Shown: positions 39,899 to 49,030, numbered from the stretch's first letter. The stretch is 64,000 nt of DNA from Oceanisphaera litoralis (GCF_016907015.1 NZ_JAFBBE010000001.1:175348-239347); one strand, 5' to 3'. Program-made: numbers and translations. The notes: generated from the sequence alone by a model not told the origin.

Positions 39899-40507
39899 TT
39901 AAGCCTGAGTATCGATGGCCGGCCCCTTGGCCACCATGACCATGGCGGGGCGCAGCACCCGACCGTTCAACTCATAGCCTTTCATCATGACGGCCAGCAC
40001 CGAATTGGGCGCTACCTCGGCACTTTCCACCATGCTCATGGCCTGATGCTTGTTCGGATCGAAGGCTTCCCCCTGGGGATCGATGGGCAGCACGCCAAAC
40101 TTTTCAACCGTGCTCAGCAAGGATTTCAGGGTCAGCTCCACGCCTTCCATCACCGACGCAAAGGCGTTGTCTTCCTTATCGGTATGCTCCAGCGCGCGTT
40201 CCAGGCTATCGATCACCGGCAGCAGTTCGCCGGCAAATTTTTCCAGCGCGAACTTCTGTGCTTTTTCTACATCCTGTGCCGCACGGCGGCGCAGGTTTTC
40301 CATTTCGGCCAGGGCACGCAAGGCGTTGTCTTTCTCGGCCTGGGCGCTGGCAGTGGCCTCGGCCAGCTGTTGCTCCAGCCCGGCGACATAAGCGGCATCC
40401 GGTTGGGTCGGCTCGGGGCCGGCGCCTGCTTCGGTCTCTACCGTCAGCGGTTCCTGCTCGGCGGCCTGTTCCGTGTCAACCTGATCCTGATGTTGTTTTT
40501 TGCTCAT
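39899..40507 (-). CDS. grpE: Nucleotide exchange factor GrpE
   Basis: A 202-aa DnaK cochaperone. The N-terminal acidic coiled coil ([25 protein letters not shown], then [37 protein letters not shown]) and the conserved C-terminal beta domain ([50 protein letters not shown]) are both present. It lies 136 bases upstream of dnaK on the same strand with its own heat-shock promoter; dnaK has a second one. Confidence 0.96.
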   Translation of the reverse strand: MSKKQHQDQVDTEQAAEQEPLTVETEAGAGPEPTQPDAAYVAGLEQQLAEATASAQAEKDNALRALAEMENLRRRAAQDVEKAQKFALEKFAGELLPVIDSLERALEHTDKEDNAFASVMEGVELTLKSLLSTVEKFGVLPIDPQGEAFDPNKHQAMSMVESAEVAPNSVLAVMMKGYELNGRVLRPAMVMVAKGPAIDTQA

Positions 40508-40541
40508 GTTGTCTCCCGTATATGTTTACCAGCTTGCAGCC

Positions 40542-40570
40542 TATATGGGGGCTCTGGATCAGAATTCAAG
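40542..40570 (-). promoter_or_regulatory. Sigma-32 (heat-shock) promoter of grpE
   Basis: On the minus strand CTTGAA (40570-40565), 14-base spacer, CCCCATATA (40550-40542): a near-perfect RpoH promoter, 35 bases upstream of the grpE start. Confidence 0.88.
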
Positions 40571-40692
40571 AGAATATTTTGACGATAGCGGTCACGTCGG
40601 TGGCACACCGCCACCGGGTTATTTAGAATGGGGCCATTAATCGGTCAGGGAATAAATGACCGCATTGCCTACTCAGTCAGGTCGATATATCA

Positions 40693-41577
40693 ATGGAAAC
40701 CGAATTCAATACCATAGCCCTGATCGGCAAGCCCGATCACGAAGGCGCCAACCAGACGCTGGTGGCACTGTATAATCATATTGTCAGCCTGGGTCTCAGG
40801 GTGGTGATTGAACGCAGGGTGGGCGAACAACTGCGCCTGGACCAGGCCGAATTGCTGGAAATGGTCGAACTGGGTGAACGGGCCGATCTGGCCATTGTGG
40901 TGGGTGGCGATGGCAACATGCTGGGGGCCGCCCGGGTGCTGGCCCGCTTTGATGTGGCCGTGGTCGGCGTGAACCGCGGTAACCTCGGCTTTTTGACCGA
41001 CTTGTCACCGGACAGTTTTGAACAGCCACTCGAACGCCTGCTGGCCGGCGACTACCAGGCCGAGCAGCGCTTTCTGCTGGAAACCCAGGTGCACCGTCAT
41101 GGCCAGCTCAAGGCCAGCAATACCGCCATGAACGAAGCGGTACTGCACCCGGGCAAGATTGCCCACATGATCGAATTCGAGGTCTATATCAACGGCCACT
41201 TCATGTACAGTCAGCGCGCCGATGGCATGATAGTCGCGACGCCCACCGGCTCCACCGCCTATTCGCTGTCTGCCGGCGGCCCCATAGTGACCCCAAATCT
41301 CAACGCCATTACCCTGGTGCCCATGTTTCCTCATACCCTGAGCTGCCGCCCCATCGTCATCGATGCCGACTCTCAGGTTAAACTGGTGTTGTCGCCCAAC
41401 AACAAGACCGAGCAGATGCTGATCAGCTGTGATGGCCATGTCTCGCTGGCGGTGCAGCCCGGTGACGAGATCCACATCAACAAGAGTCCCTACAAGCTGA
41501 AGCTGCTCCATCCCCGTGGCCATAATTACTTTGAAGTGCTGCGCAGCAAACTCGGCTGGGGCAGCAAGCTGTTTTAA
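40693..41577 (+). CDS. nadK: NAD kinase
   Basis: A 294-aa enzyme making NADP from NAD and ATP. Diagnostic [34 protein letters not shown], then [20 protein letters not shown] and the [23 protein letters not shown] motif that includes the catalytic region. Normal length. Divergent from grpE; yields to recN about 160 bases downstream, as in E. coli (grpE-nadK-recN). Confidence 0.97.
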   Translation: METEFNTIALIGKPDHEGANQTLVALYNHIVSLGLRVVIERRVGEQLRLDQAELLEMVELGERADLAIVVGGDGNMLGAARVLARFDVAVVGVNRGNLGFLTDLSPDSFEQPLERLLAGDYQAEQRFLLETQVHRHGQLKASNTAMNEAVLHPGKIAHMIEFEVYINGHFMYSQRADGMIVATPTGSTAYSLSAGGPIVTPNLNAITLVPMFPHTLSCRPIVIDADSQVKLVLSPNNKTEQMLISCDGHVSLAVQPGDEIHINKSPYKLKLLHPRGHNYFEVLRSKLGWGSKLF

Positions 41578-41676
41578 CTCCGTTAGGGATGAGGGGTGAA
41601 GGGTGAGGGGTGAGGAGTAAAACCGGACTCACCTCACTACTCACTCTTTACGCCTCACCTGCTCCCGCCTCTTGAA
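41578..41676. repeat. nadK-recN intergenic with degenerate heptamer repeats in inverted arrangement
   Basis: GAGGGGTGAAGGGTGAGGGG (41590-41609) followed by GTGAGGAGT, then after a short loop their approximate complement (ACTCACCTCACTACTCACTC, 41628-41647). This is a degenerate, partly inverted version of the GTGAGGA/GTGAGGT heptamers found as perfect arrays elsewhere, and it can fold into a hairpin. Confidence 0.7.
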
Positions 41677-41712
41677 CTGTATAAAACAACAGTATACTGT
41701 ATTCCCATACAG
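41677..41712 (+). promoter_or_regulatory. Two LexA (SOS) boxes upstream of recN
   Basis: CTG-N10-CAG twice: CTGTATAAAACAACAG (41677-41692) and CTGTATTCCCATACAG (41697-41712), 20 bases apart from start to start. E. coli recN also has more than one LexA site and is strongly SOS-induced. Confidence 0.9.
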
Positions 41713-41738
41713 CATCTTTTTTGTTGCGGGGAATCACC

Positions 41739-43403
41739 ATGTTGCTTCAGCTCACCATCAGCAATTTTGCCATTGTTTCCTTTCTGGAGCTGGACTTGCG
41801 TCCGGGCATGACCAGCATTACCGGCGAAACCGGCGCCGGTAAATCCATCGCCATCGATGCCCTCGCCCTGGCACTGGGCGACCGGGCCGATGCCGACTCG
41901 GTACGTCCCGGTGCCGACAAGGCCGACATCAGCGCCCGCTTTCGCATCGACAAGCTTCCCCGGGTCAAGGCCTGGCTGCGCGAGCAGGAGCTGGATGAGC
42001 AGGGCGAATGTATTCTACGCCGTACCCTGAGCCGCGAAGGACGCTCTCGCGGCTATATCAACGGCACCCCGGTTCCCCTGTCTCAACTCAAGGCCCTCGG
42101 TGCCTTGCTTATCAATATTCATGGCCAGCACGCCCACCAGGCATTGCAAAAATCCGACTACCAGCGCGGCCTGCTCGATGCCTATGCCGGCCATCATCAG
42201 CTGATGCAGCAAGTCGGCAAGCAATATCAGCAATGGCGCCAGCTCAGCAACGAACGCAAGCAGTTGCAAAGCGAGCAGGCCCAGTGGCAGGCCCAGCGCC
42301 AACTGCTGGAATACCAGGTGGCCGAGCTGGACGAGCTGGCCCTGGCCGAGGATGAATTCCCGACCCTGGAAGCCGAGCACAAGCGTCTGGCCAACGGGGC
42401 CGAGCTGCTCAACGACTGTCAGCTGGCCCTTAATGTGCTGGCCGACGGCGAAGAGACCAACGCCTTGCAGTTACTACGCCAGGGGCTGAAGGTATTGATT
42501 GAACTCAACCAGATGGATAACCGGCTCGGCCCGGTGCAGGAAATGATAGAAAGCAGCCTGATCCAGCTGGAAGAAGGTCACGGTGAACTGAGCCGGTATC
42601 TGGACAGGCTGGAGCTGGATCCGGAACGGCTGCATGAAGTGGAATCGCGACTCGGCAAGGTAATGGAACTGTCCCGCAAGCACCACGTACAGCCGGTTGC
42701 ACTGCATGACTTTCATCGGGAGATCAAAACCCGGCTGGCCGCGATGGACCATAGCGACAGCCGCCTGCAGGAGCTGGATGACGAAGTCGAACAAGCCAAG
42801 GACCTGTTTCTGCAGGCGGCCGAACGGCTCAGCCAGAGCCGTCAGCGCTATGCCCAGTCCTTGAATCAGCAGATCACCTTGAGCCTGCATCAACTGAGCA
42901 TGGAGCACGGTCGCTTTGAAATTACCGTGACCGCTGATAACGGGGCGGGTTATTCCCCGCTGGGTATCGACCGGGTCGAATTTCTGGTCAGCACCAACCC
43001 GGGCCAGCCCATGAGCCCATTGGCCAAGGTGGCCTCGGGGGGCGAACTGTCGCGTATCAGCCTGGCCATTCAGGTGATCACCGCCCAGAAGGTCGAAACG
43101 CCGACGCTTATCTTCGACGAGGTGGATGTGGGGGTCAGCGGCCCGACCGCGGCTGTGGTCGGCAAACTGCTGCGCCAGCTCGGCGACTCTACCCAGGTGC
43201 TGGTGATCACCCACCTGCCCCAGGTGGCCGGCAATGGCCATCAGCATTATTTTGTCAGCAAAGACAGCGCCGACAACGACACCCAGACCCGCATGCAGGA
43301 ACTGGATGAGCACAGCCGGCTGCAGGAACTGGCCCGTCTGCTGGGCGGCAACAAAATCACCGCCAACACCCTGGCCAACGCCCGTGAGCTGCTGGTTAGT
43401 TGA
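41739..43403 (+). CDS. recN: DNA repair protein RecN
   Basis: A 554-aa SMC-like ATPase for double-strand-break repair. Walker A GETGAGKSIAIDALALALGD near the N-terminus, central coiled coils (QQWRQLSNERKQLQSEQAQWQAQRQLLEYQVAELDE), ABC signature KVASGGELSRISLAI, Walker B PTLIFDEVDVGVSG, and D/H-loops. ATG at 41739 is preceded by GGGG. It is monocistronic and under two LexA boxes. Confidence 0.96.
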   Translation: MLLQLTISNFAIVSFLELDLRPGMTSITGETGAGKSIAIDALALALGDRADADSVRPGADKADISARFRIDKLPRVKAWLREQELDEQGECILRRTLSREGRSRGYINGTPVPLSQLKALGALLINIHGQHAHQALQKSDYQRGLLDAYAGHHQLMQQVGKQYQQWRQLSNERKQLQSEQAQWQAQRQLLEYQVAELDELALAEDEFPTLEAEHKRLANGAELLNDCQLALNVLADGEETNALQLLRQGLKVLIELNQMDNRLGPVQEMIESSLIQLEEGHGELSRYLDRLELDPERLHEVESRLGKVMELSRKHHVQPVALHDFHREIKTRLAAMDHSDSRLQELDDEVEQAKDLFLQAAERLSQSRQRYAQSLNQQITLSLHQLSMEHGRFEITVTADNGAGYSPLGIDRVEFLVSTNPGQPMSPLAKVASGGELSRISLAIQVITAQKVETPTLIFDEVDVGVSGPTAAVVGKLLRQLGDSTQVLVITHLPQVAGNGHQHYFVSKDSADNDTQTRMQELDEHSRLQELARLLGGNKITANTLANARELLVS

Positions 43404-43414
43404 ACGCCGGAAGC

Positions 43415-43501
43415 GTGAGGTGTGAGGTGTGAGGTGTGAGGTGTGAGGTGTGAGGTGTGAGGTGTGAGGTGTGAGGCGTGAGGTGTGAGGTGTGAGGTGT
43501 G
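43415..43501. repeat. Heptamer tandem array (GTGAGGT)12
   Basis: About twelve GTGAGGT units (one with C in place of T) just after the recN stop, in the convergent space to udp. Same 7-bp period and same strand bias as the array at 14248. Confidence 0.95.
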
Positions 43502-43504
43502 AAA

Positions 43505-43534
43505 TTGCAGGCTCGAATATATTCGAGCCTGCAA
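43505..43534. terminator. Perfect hairpin between recN and udp
   Basis: A 30-base perfect palindrome (TTGCAGGCTCGAATA and its complement) between the convergent genes. There are no strong T tracts on either side, so it may terminate either gene weakly. Confidence 0.65.
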
Positions 43535-43586
43535 AAAGTGTTTCTTTACTGTCAGCTTATCGCTTGCGACTTAACATTGTCTTTCG

Positions 43587-44345
43587 TCATACCAGGCGGC
43601 GAGCCGCCCCGATAACGATATCAATAGCCTGTTGCTCGGCCGCTTGCAGGGTGACCTCGTCGGGAATCTCCTGTTGGGTACGGTTGACGATCACCCCGGC
43701 AACGCACGCCGCCTTCAGCCCCTGGCTGGAACACATGGTAAAGAGGGTGGCCGATTCCATTTCGTAATTCAGCACCCCCATGCCCTGCCATTCTTTCATG
43801 CTGCCCTGAAATTTGCGCAACATACGGGCAGAATAGGTATCGTAACGCTCCTGGCCGGGGTAGAAGGTATCCGACGAGGCGGTGATCCCGACATGGGGTG
43901 CAATACCCAGATCCCGAGCCGAATCAACCAGTGCACAGGTACAATCAAAATCGGCGACCGCCGGAAACTCCATGGGGGCAAAATGGCTGCTGGCACCATC
44001 CAGACGGACCGAGGCCTGGGTCACTATCATGTCGCCGACATTGATATGACTCTGAATCGCGCCGGTGGTCCCGATACGCAGGAAGGTCCTTACCCCCAGC
44101 TGGGCCAGTTCTTCCACCGCAATGGAAGTGGAAGGCCCACCGATACCGGTAGAGCAAACCACCACCGGCTTGCCGTCCAGCTCTCCGAGCCATGACGTGA
44201 ATTCCCGCTTGCTGGCCAGATGCCGGGCATTTTCCAGCTGGCTGGCAATACGCCCTACCCGCTCCGGATCCCCCGGAATAATGGCAAGCGTTGCGCCTTG
44301 CAGATCCTCATCGGTTATCCCTAAGTGAAAAACGTGCTTTGCCAT
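43587..44345 (-). CDS. udp: Uridine phosphorylase
   Basis: A 252-aa enzyme of pyrimidine nucleoside salvage (uridine + Pi to uracil + ribose-1-P). Motifs: [51 protein letters not shown], and [21 protein letters not shown] (ribose/phosphate contact Glu-Met-Glu). Length matches E. coli Udp (253). It is convergent with recN and divergent from bamE. Confidence 0.95.
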   Translation of the reverse strand: MAKHVFHLGITDEDLQGATLAIIPGDPERVGRIASQLENARHLASKREFTSWLGELDGKPVVVCSTGIGGPSTSIAVEELAQLGVRTFLRIGTTGAIQSHINVGDMIVTQASVRLDGASSHFAPMEFPAVADFDCTCALVDSARDLGIAPHVGITASSDTFYPGQERYDTYSARMLRKFQGSMKEWQGMGVLNYEMESATLFTMCSSQGLKAACVAGVIVNRTQQEIPDEVTLQAAEQQAIDIVIGAARRLV

Positions 44346-44544
44346 TGTCTTACTCCCGAAGAAAGCGTTAAAAACGAAGATGATAGGACAGTGGCTACCG
44401 AATGACCATCGCCGGCAACACTGAACCTATGGCCTGTTGGCGGGTCAGACCTCTGTCATCGGAAACTTGAGAGGGTGCCGGCTTTTACAAGCCCATCGTC
44501 AGCGGCTATCATGCCCAACAAGTCACACAGGATATAATGCAGCC

Positions 44545-44883
44545 ATGCAACTCAAAACCTTGATTTTACCCTTGTTATTCTCTCTTCCTCTGGCCGGTTG
44601 CGGCCTGGTTTACAAGGTCGACATTCCCCAGGGAAACTACATTGAAGCCAAGCAGGTTGCCCAACTGCGCCAGGGTATGAGCCAGGAACAGGTCCGTTTT
44701 CTGCTGGGTAATCCCATGAGCCTGGATGGCTTCAACCATGACCGCTGGGTATATCTTTATTACCTGAAACCGGGCCGTGGTGAAGTGGAACAAAAGCAGC
44801 TGATCCTGGACTTTACCAATGATGCACTGATCTCGATCGCCGGAGACTATCAGACTCCCGCTGCCTTCGAACAGGGCCTTTGA
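44545..44883 (+). CDS. bamE: Outer membrane assembly lipoprotein BamE
   Basis: A 112-aa SmpA/OmlA-family lipoprotein of the BAM complex. Signal peptide and lipobox LPLAGC (Cys19, residues 1-19), then VDIPQGNYIEAKQVAQLRQGMSQEQVRFLLGNPMSLDGFNHDRWVYLYYL, the family core. ATG at 44545 is chosen because it begins the signal peptide. It is convergent with rnfH, close to smpB as in E. coli. Confidence 0.94.
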   Translation: MQLKTLILPLLFSLPLAGCGLVYKVDIPQGNYIEAKQVAQLRQGMSQEQVRFLLGNPMSLDGFNHDRWVYLYYLKPGRGEVEQKQLILDFTNDALISIAGDYQTPAAFEQGL

Positions 44884-44921
44884 CAGACCCGCAGGCCCTG
44901 CGGTGTGAACCGCATGGCCTG

Positions 44922-45263
44922 TTATTTTTTGGCTCTCTTCGGATCAGGCCGGCCACCGGTCACCTTGTCCGCCCTCCCTTCTTCCTTGGCTTGCTCGGCA
45001 CGACGCCGCCTGATTTCCTTGGGATCGGCCAATAGAGGACGATAGATTTCAATTCTGTCGCCATCGTGCAAACCTTGATCCAGTTTAACCTGCCGCCCGA
45101 ACACGCCGACCATATTGTTATCCAGATTAATCTCGGGATATTGCTGCAGCATACCGGATTGCTCGATGACCTGTCTGACGCTATCCCCCGCCGATACTTT
45201 CATGCTCAGCACCGTCTGCTGCTGTGGCAGCGCATACACTATTTCAACCCGAATAAGATTCAC
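44922..45263 (-). CDS. rnfH: RnfH family protein
   Basis: A 113-aa ubiquitin-like (beta-grasp) protein of the RnfH family (IRVEIVYALPQQQTVLSMKVSAGDSVRQVIEQSGMLQQYPEI, then GVFGRQVKLDQGLHDGDRIEIYRPLLADPKEIRRRRA). The role is unclear; the gene is co-located with ratA (overlapping by 20 bases), and the pair is conserved in gammaproteobacteria. GTG start at 45263 has GAGAGG upstream; the longer ATG frame is inside ratA. Confidence 0.9.
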   Translation of the reverse strand: MNLIRVEIVYALPQQQTVLSMKVSAGDSVRQVIEQSGMLQQYPEINLDNNMVGVFGRQVKLDQGLHDGDRIEIYRPLLADPKEIRRRRAEQAKEEGRADKVTGGRPDPKRAKK

Positions 45264-45693
45264 GACCGTATACCTCTCTAGCCCGCTCACTGAAGGAATG
45301 CACCATGGCATTGGCCAGTTCCTTGAATACACCGCCAAACGCCATTTCTACCAGGCGGGAGGTAAATTCGAAGTGCAGCTTCAACTCGACCTTGCAGGCA
45401 TCGACATCCAGCGGCGTGAAGGACCAGCCCCCACTGAGGGACTTGAACGGGCCATCTACCAGCTCCATACTGATATGCCGATGAGGCTTGAGTTCATTGC
45501 GCGTGGTAAAGGTCTTGCGAATTCCCACCTTGGCCACCTCCAACGCCGCCGTGATGGACGTGTCCGACTCGGATACAATACGACTGGCCACGCATCCGGG
45601 CAAAAACTGCGGGTACGAGTCGACATCGTTCACCAATTCATACATCTGTTGTGCGCTGAACATCACCAACGCACTGCGGGTAATACTGGGCAT
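45244..45693 (-). CDS. ratA: RatA-like START-domain protein
   Basis: A 149-aa polyketide-cyclase/START-fold protein (SALVMFSAQQMYELVNDVDSYPQFLPGCVASRIV, then FKSLSGGWSFTPLDVDACKVELKLHFEF). E. coli RatA was reported to block 70S assembly; the same fold also occurs in Coq10 ubiquinone-binding proteins. Which role holds here is unknown. Overlaps rnfH, as in E. coli ratAB. Confidence 0.92.
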   Translation of the reverse strand: MPSITRSALVMFSAQQMYELVNDVDSYPQFLPGCVASRIVSESDTSITAALEVAKVGIRKTFTTRNELKPHRHISMELVDGPFKSLSGGWSFTPLDVDACKVELKLHFEFTSRLVEMAFGGVFKELANAMVHSFSERAREVYGRESYSG

Positions 45694-45829
45694 AACCTCT
45701 CCTGGCAGCAGAACGGCCTGATTTTAACATTAATCCAGGCCGGGCTCACCGTCACTATCGTACGAAAAACAAGCAGTTGCCGTATCGGCAATTCCAAACC
45801 TACGGCAGGGCCCGTATAATGACGTCACT

Positions 45830-46315
45830 ATGACAAAAAACAAAGCCAAGAAAAAAGTCGGTTCCAGCACCATCGCCCTCAACAAGAAGGCGAGACACGA
45901 ATACTTCGTAGAAGAAAAATACGAAGTCGGGCTGGAACTGCAAGGATGGGAAGTAAAATCGATGCGTGCCGGCAAGGTAGACATCGGTGATGCTTACGTA
46001 TTCATGAGAAACGGTGAAGCCTTTTTATTTGCCGCCACCATAGTGCCTCTCAACGTAGCCTCCACTCATGTGGTGTGTGACCCACATCGCTCTCGCAAGC
46101 TGCTGATGAAGCGGCGCGAGCTTGATCGCCTGTCCGGCCTGCTTGAGCGCGAAGGTTATACCCTGGTGCCCCTGGCGCTTTACTGGTCCAAGTCCTGGGT
46201 GAAGGCCGAAATCGGTCTGGTGAAAGGCAAAAAGCACCACGACAAACGCCAGGACGTGAAGGAACGCGACTGGAAGCGGGAAAAAGACCGTATGATGAAG
46301 CATAAAAATCGCTAA
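45830..46315 (+). CDS. smpB: SsrA-binding protein SmpB
   Basis: A 161-aa tmRNA partner of trans-translation. Core [43 protein letters not shown], then [20 protein letters not shown] and the basic tail [28 protein letters not shown] needed for tag loading. It lies 42 bases upstream of ssrA, its usual neighbour. Confidence 0.97.
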   Translation: MTKNKAKKKVGSSTIALNKKARHEYFVEEKYEVGLELQGWEVKSMRAGKVDIGDAYVFMRNGEAFLFAATIVPLNVASTHVVCDPHRSRKLLMKRRELDRLSGLLEREGYTLVPLALYWSKSWVKAEIGLVKGKKHHDKRQDVKERDWKREKDRMMKHKNR

Positions 46316-46357
46316 CACTTGTGATTTGGCAGTAATTGCCATACCATAAGGTTACTT

Positions 46358-46717
46358 GGGGCTGATTCTGGATTCGACGAGATTCTCGAACTCCTAGGTG
46401 CATGCCGAGGTGCGATAGGCCTCGTTAAAAAATCGCAAAAAAATAGTCGCAAACGACGAAAACTACGCACTAGCAGCTTAATAACCTGATAGAGCCCTTC
46501 TACCCTAGCTTGTCTGTGACTTAGGGAATTGGAAGGTCATCCTTCACAGAATCGCGTGGATGCCGTGCCTAACGGTTGAAGCGTTAAAACCAATTTAGGC
46601 TAGTCATTTTGTGGCGTGTCTGTCCGCAGCAGGTGGCGAATTCAATGACTGACTAAGCATGTAGTACCGACGACGTAGGTTTTTCGGACGCGGGTTCAAA
46701 TCCCGCCAGCTCCACCA
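46358..46717 (+). ncRNA. ssrA: Transfer-messenger RNA (tmRNA)
   Basis: A 360-nt gene. 5' tRNA half GGGGCTGATTCTGGATTCGAC; 3' tRNA half GGGTTCAAATCCCGCCAGCTCCACCA with encoded CCA. The tag reading frame (46449-46481) encodes ANDENYALAA followed by TAA, the proteolysis tag that ends stalled translation. The 3' end is the attachment site of the island at 46736-49063; the 3' half is intact. SmpB is encoded just upstream. Confidence 0.98.
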
Positions 46718-46735
46718 ATCGATTGGAAAGGCCCC
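46703..46735 (+). repeat. attL: 33-bp direct repeat at the ssrA 3' end
   Basis: The last 15 bases of ssrA and 18 bases beyond are repeated exactly at 49031-49063. Together they flank the 2.3-kb segment between them. Use of the ssrA 3' end as an attachment site is established for many tyrosine-integrase islands (for example CP4-57 in E. coli). Confidence 0.92.
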
Positions 46736-46750
46736 TAACGGGGCCTTTTT
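46727..46750 (+). terminator. ssrA terminator
   Basis: AAAGGCCCC-TAAC-GGGGCC-TTTTT directly downstream of ssrA. A second terminator of the same type follows the attR copy (49055-49078). Confidence 0.9.
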
Positions 46751-47109
46751 CGTTTAATATCAGGCGGTTACGAACCTGCGTCCCTGCCAATCTTGAGCCA
46801 AAATCACGTTAAGTATCCCATCGGTATCCCACTGTGACAACCCGCCCTTCCACCGTATCTCACCCACTAGCTTCCTTCTTGCACTAATCACCGGCAGCCT
46901 GTCCGGCCACTACTCCCGCCATAGCAGAACTGATAGCCAAACATGGGATAGCAACTCCGAACAACACTTGCATGACTAAGACTCATGCCCAAATTGGACT
47001 CGTTGGGGTATATTCAACTTCAAGCTTTCTCAAATACCCTATACGACATTACCGTTGCTGTTTTTTGCGTTTTTCGGTTAGCACTTTCATCACTGATTAG
47101 GACATGATA
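46751..47109. other. Island left-end non-coding region
   Basis: No gene seen. It contains the paired GTATCCCA motifs, a nearby ACTGTGACAAC, and the AGGACATGATA ribosome-binding region for the nuclease gene. An integrase gene would be expected here in a complete island; none is readable in any frame. Confidence 0.45.
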
Positions 47110-48009
47110 ATGGCAAGAAGACGCAGGCAGTCCCTCATCGAAGACATGATCGACATTGCAGCCAAGTTGCCCTGGTGGCTAAGCCTACTGCTTGCGATCA
47201 TCAGCTACCTGATCCTCGAACACTTTGCCGCTGGGCCTTTCGAAGTAGAAGTCACTCCGGGTTCCACTGTGCCTGCCAATCTGACTGAGCTGATGCTTCG
47301 GCCATTCTTCATGGCTATGCAGTTCTTTATTCCGCTGGCGTTCACCTTTGGGGCTGGTCTTTCTGCCATCAAGGCTCTCAAAGGACGCAGCCTTGCCCAA
47401 AAGTATATTTCCATCTCACTTCAACAACCCAGAACCGGATCAACAGCCAAGCCAACCGATGATATGAGCTGGCAGCAGTTTGAACTGCTGGTGGGACAAG
47501 CGTTCCGGCAGCAGGGTTATCGAGTCATAGATGGTGGTGAGGCAGGTGCAGACGGTGGTGTAGATGTTCATCTGAAAAAAGATGGTCTGACTTACTTCGT
47601 GCAGTGCAAGCACTGGAAGGCGAAGAGCGTGGGTGTGTCCGTGGTGCGGGAACTGTATGGCGTTATCGCTGGCGCTGGAGCAGAAGGAGGCTTTGTCGTC
47701 ACCTCCGGGAATTTTACGGAAGAGGCCGAAGCGTTTGCCAGAGATAAACGCATCAGCCTGCTCGATGGCAAGGCACTGGATGATATGCTGCTGCACGCGA
47801 AGATATCTCTGGCCGAAGGCGCACTGAGAGCTTCCCAGCACACCGCGACAGCCGTGACAGTCCCGCCAGCCACTACAACACCAACAGTAAGCTGCCCCAG
47901 CTGCTCATCTTCCATGGTGAGGCGTAAAGCCCGACGAGGTGCCAATGCAGGCCAGGAGTTCTGGGGCTGCTCACAGTTTCCCAAATGCCGGGGAACACGC
48001 TCAATATAG
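47110..48009 (+). CDS. Membrane-anchored Mrr-like restriction endonuclease with zinc finger
   Basis: A 299-aa protein. The basic N-terminus (MARRRRQ) is followed by two transmembrane segments (WWLSLLLAIISYLILEHFA, about 17-36; FFIPLAFTFGAGLSAI, about 73-88), then a Mrr_cat PD-(D/E)xK nuclease fold with DGGVDVHLKKDGLTYFVQCKHW (QCK with Asp, about 155-176). A C-terminal topoisomerase-type zinc ribbon CPSC...CSQFPKCRGTR (about 265-297) follows. Mrr nucleases cut modified DNA. ATG at 47110 has AGGACATGATA upstream. It is the only clear defence-type protein in the island. Confidence 0.85.
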   Translation: MARRRRQSLIEDMIDIAAKLPWWLSLLLAIISYLILEHFAAGPFEVEVTPGSTVPANLTELMLRPFFMAMQFFIPLAFTFGAGLSAIKALKGRSLAQKYISISLQQPRTGSTAKPTDDMSWQQFELLVGQAFRQQGYRVIDGGEAGADGGVDVHLKKDGLTYFVQCKHWKAKSVGVSVVRELYGVIAGAGAEGGFVVTSGNFTEEAEAFARDKRISLLDGKALDDMLLHAKISLAEGALRASQHTATAVTVPPATTTPTVSCPSCSSSMVRRKARRGANAGQEFWGCSQFPKCRGTRSI

Positions 48010-48138
48010 AAGCACCAACTTATGACGTCAGCAAACAGCTACGCCTCATAGCAAGAAGCAACATTTTTGCCGTGATTTTCATCACAGTAGGCCGCCACAC
48101 CTACCCTCGGCCAACATCTGTGCAATCCTTTATACTAT

Positions 48139-48155
48139 GTTATCATCACGATAAC
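48139..48155. promoter_or_regulatory. Inverted repeat upstream of small ORF/DUF2335 pair
   Basis: GTTATC-ATCAC-GATAAC, a perfect 6-bp inverted repeat, lies directly after TATACT (48131-48136), a possible -10 box, 26 bases before the small ORF. It could be an operator; no cognate regulator is in the island. Confidence 0.5.
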
Positions 48156-48180
48156 TTGACGAGCACAACAGGGAGGCATC

Positions 48181-48390
48181 ATGCGTTACAAGCGTAGAGC
48201 ATTAAAAGCTGTTGGTTCAATTTTGGATATTGCCCCGAAAGGCCAATACCGCCGTAGGTTTGTAGTCGTTACGTCCGACACATCACGGCTAGCAAACGAC
48301 TGGTCTGCCATTGGTAGCGATCTCAAAAATGCCATAGAGAAATACAATGAACAAAGTAGAGACGAGCGAAGCGCAATCGAATCCGTCTGA
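48181..48390 (+). CDS. Small basic protein of unknown function (island)
   Basis: A 69-aa protein (MRYKRRALKAVGSILDIAPKG, then a charged tail ending SAIESV), with a strong GGGAGGCATC ribosome-binding site. No family recognised. Its 3' end overlaps the DUF2335 gene by 44 bases in another frame, so the two are probably translationally coupled. A partner or activator function for DUF2335 is a guess only. Confidence 0.6.
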   Translation: MRYKRRALKAVGSILDIAPKGQYRRRFVVVTSDTSRLANDWSAIGSDLKNAIEKYNEQSRDERSAIESV

Positions 48391-48823
48391 CCTATCCACT
48401 CCCAGCCTGGATGAAAAGCAGATTGAAGGGGAGCTACTTCAGCATCCAGAGATACTTGAGCGGTTACTGAACAAACCAGAATTCCAAGCTGTCGTTCGCA
48501 AGGAGGTCTTCTCGGGGCCTCTACCGCCGCCTAAGGTTTTAGCTGGTTATGACAAGATTGTTGATGGCGCTGCTGAGCGCATTCTTGCCATGGCGGAAAA
48601 AGAGCAAAACCACAGGCACAGCATAGATCGCTCGGCCATTGAGGGCGAGATCAGCAAGGACAAACGTGGGCAGAGGTACGGCTTCGCAATAGCGATATTC
48701 TTCGGTATTGCCGCCTTGATTCTTGGTTTAACGGGCCAGCCGTGGCTTGGAGGCATACTCGGCACTGTAGATCTAGTTGCACTTGTGACCGTGTTTGTTC
48801 TTGGCCATCGTAAAGAAGAGTAA
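48347..48823 (+). CDS. DUF2335 membrane protein (island)
   Basis: A 158-aa protein resembling the DUF2335 family: LPPPKVLAGYDKIVDGAAERILAMAEKEQNHRHSIDR (about 58-95), then two C-terminal transmembrane segments (YGFAIAIFFGIAALILGLTG and LGGILGTVDLVALVTVFVLG). The N-terminal part is charged and may be cytoplasmic. The function is not known. Found in prophages and islands in other bacteria. Co-transcription with the small ORF is suggested by the 44-base overlap. Confidence 0.75.
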   Translation: MNKVETSEAQSNPSDLSTPSLDEKQIEGELLQHPEILERLLNKPEFQAVVRKEVFSGPLPPPKVLAGYDKIVDGAAERILAMAEKEQNHRHSIDRSAIEGEISKDKRGQRYGFAIAIFFGIAALILGLTGQPWLGGILGTVDLVALVTVFVLGHRKEE

Positions 48824-49030
48824 CTCTGTATGTCGCATGGGAATGGGGAAATTTCAATCCGCCCCAGTCTTCAGAGAAGGCAGATTTTTGGCAAATGTTC
48901 AATCGGTCTTGCTTGCTCCAGCGTCGGTTAGTATCATCCCCTTCAGATGTACGGAACCCCATACAAAACTCACTGGCTTGCTCATGTAAGTCCTTGATAT
49001 ATCGTATTGGTCAAGAGATGGCAGCGAACT

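Noticed and set aside
38878..39939. A 353-aa frame opposite dnaK
   Set aside because: Antisense shadow of dnaK; no family motif and no ribosome-binding site.
46751..47109. Search for an integrase remnant at the left end of the island
   Set aside because: No frame on either strand shows a tyrosine-recombinase motif; only short stop-rich frames occur, so no pseudogene is claimed.
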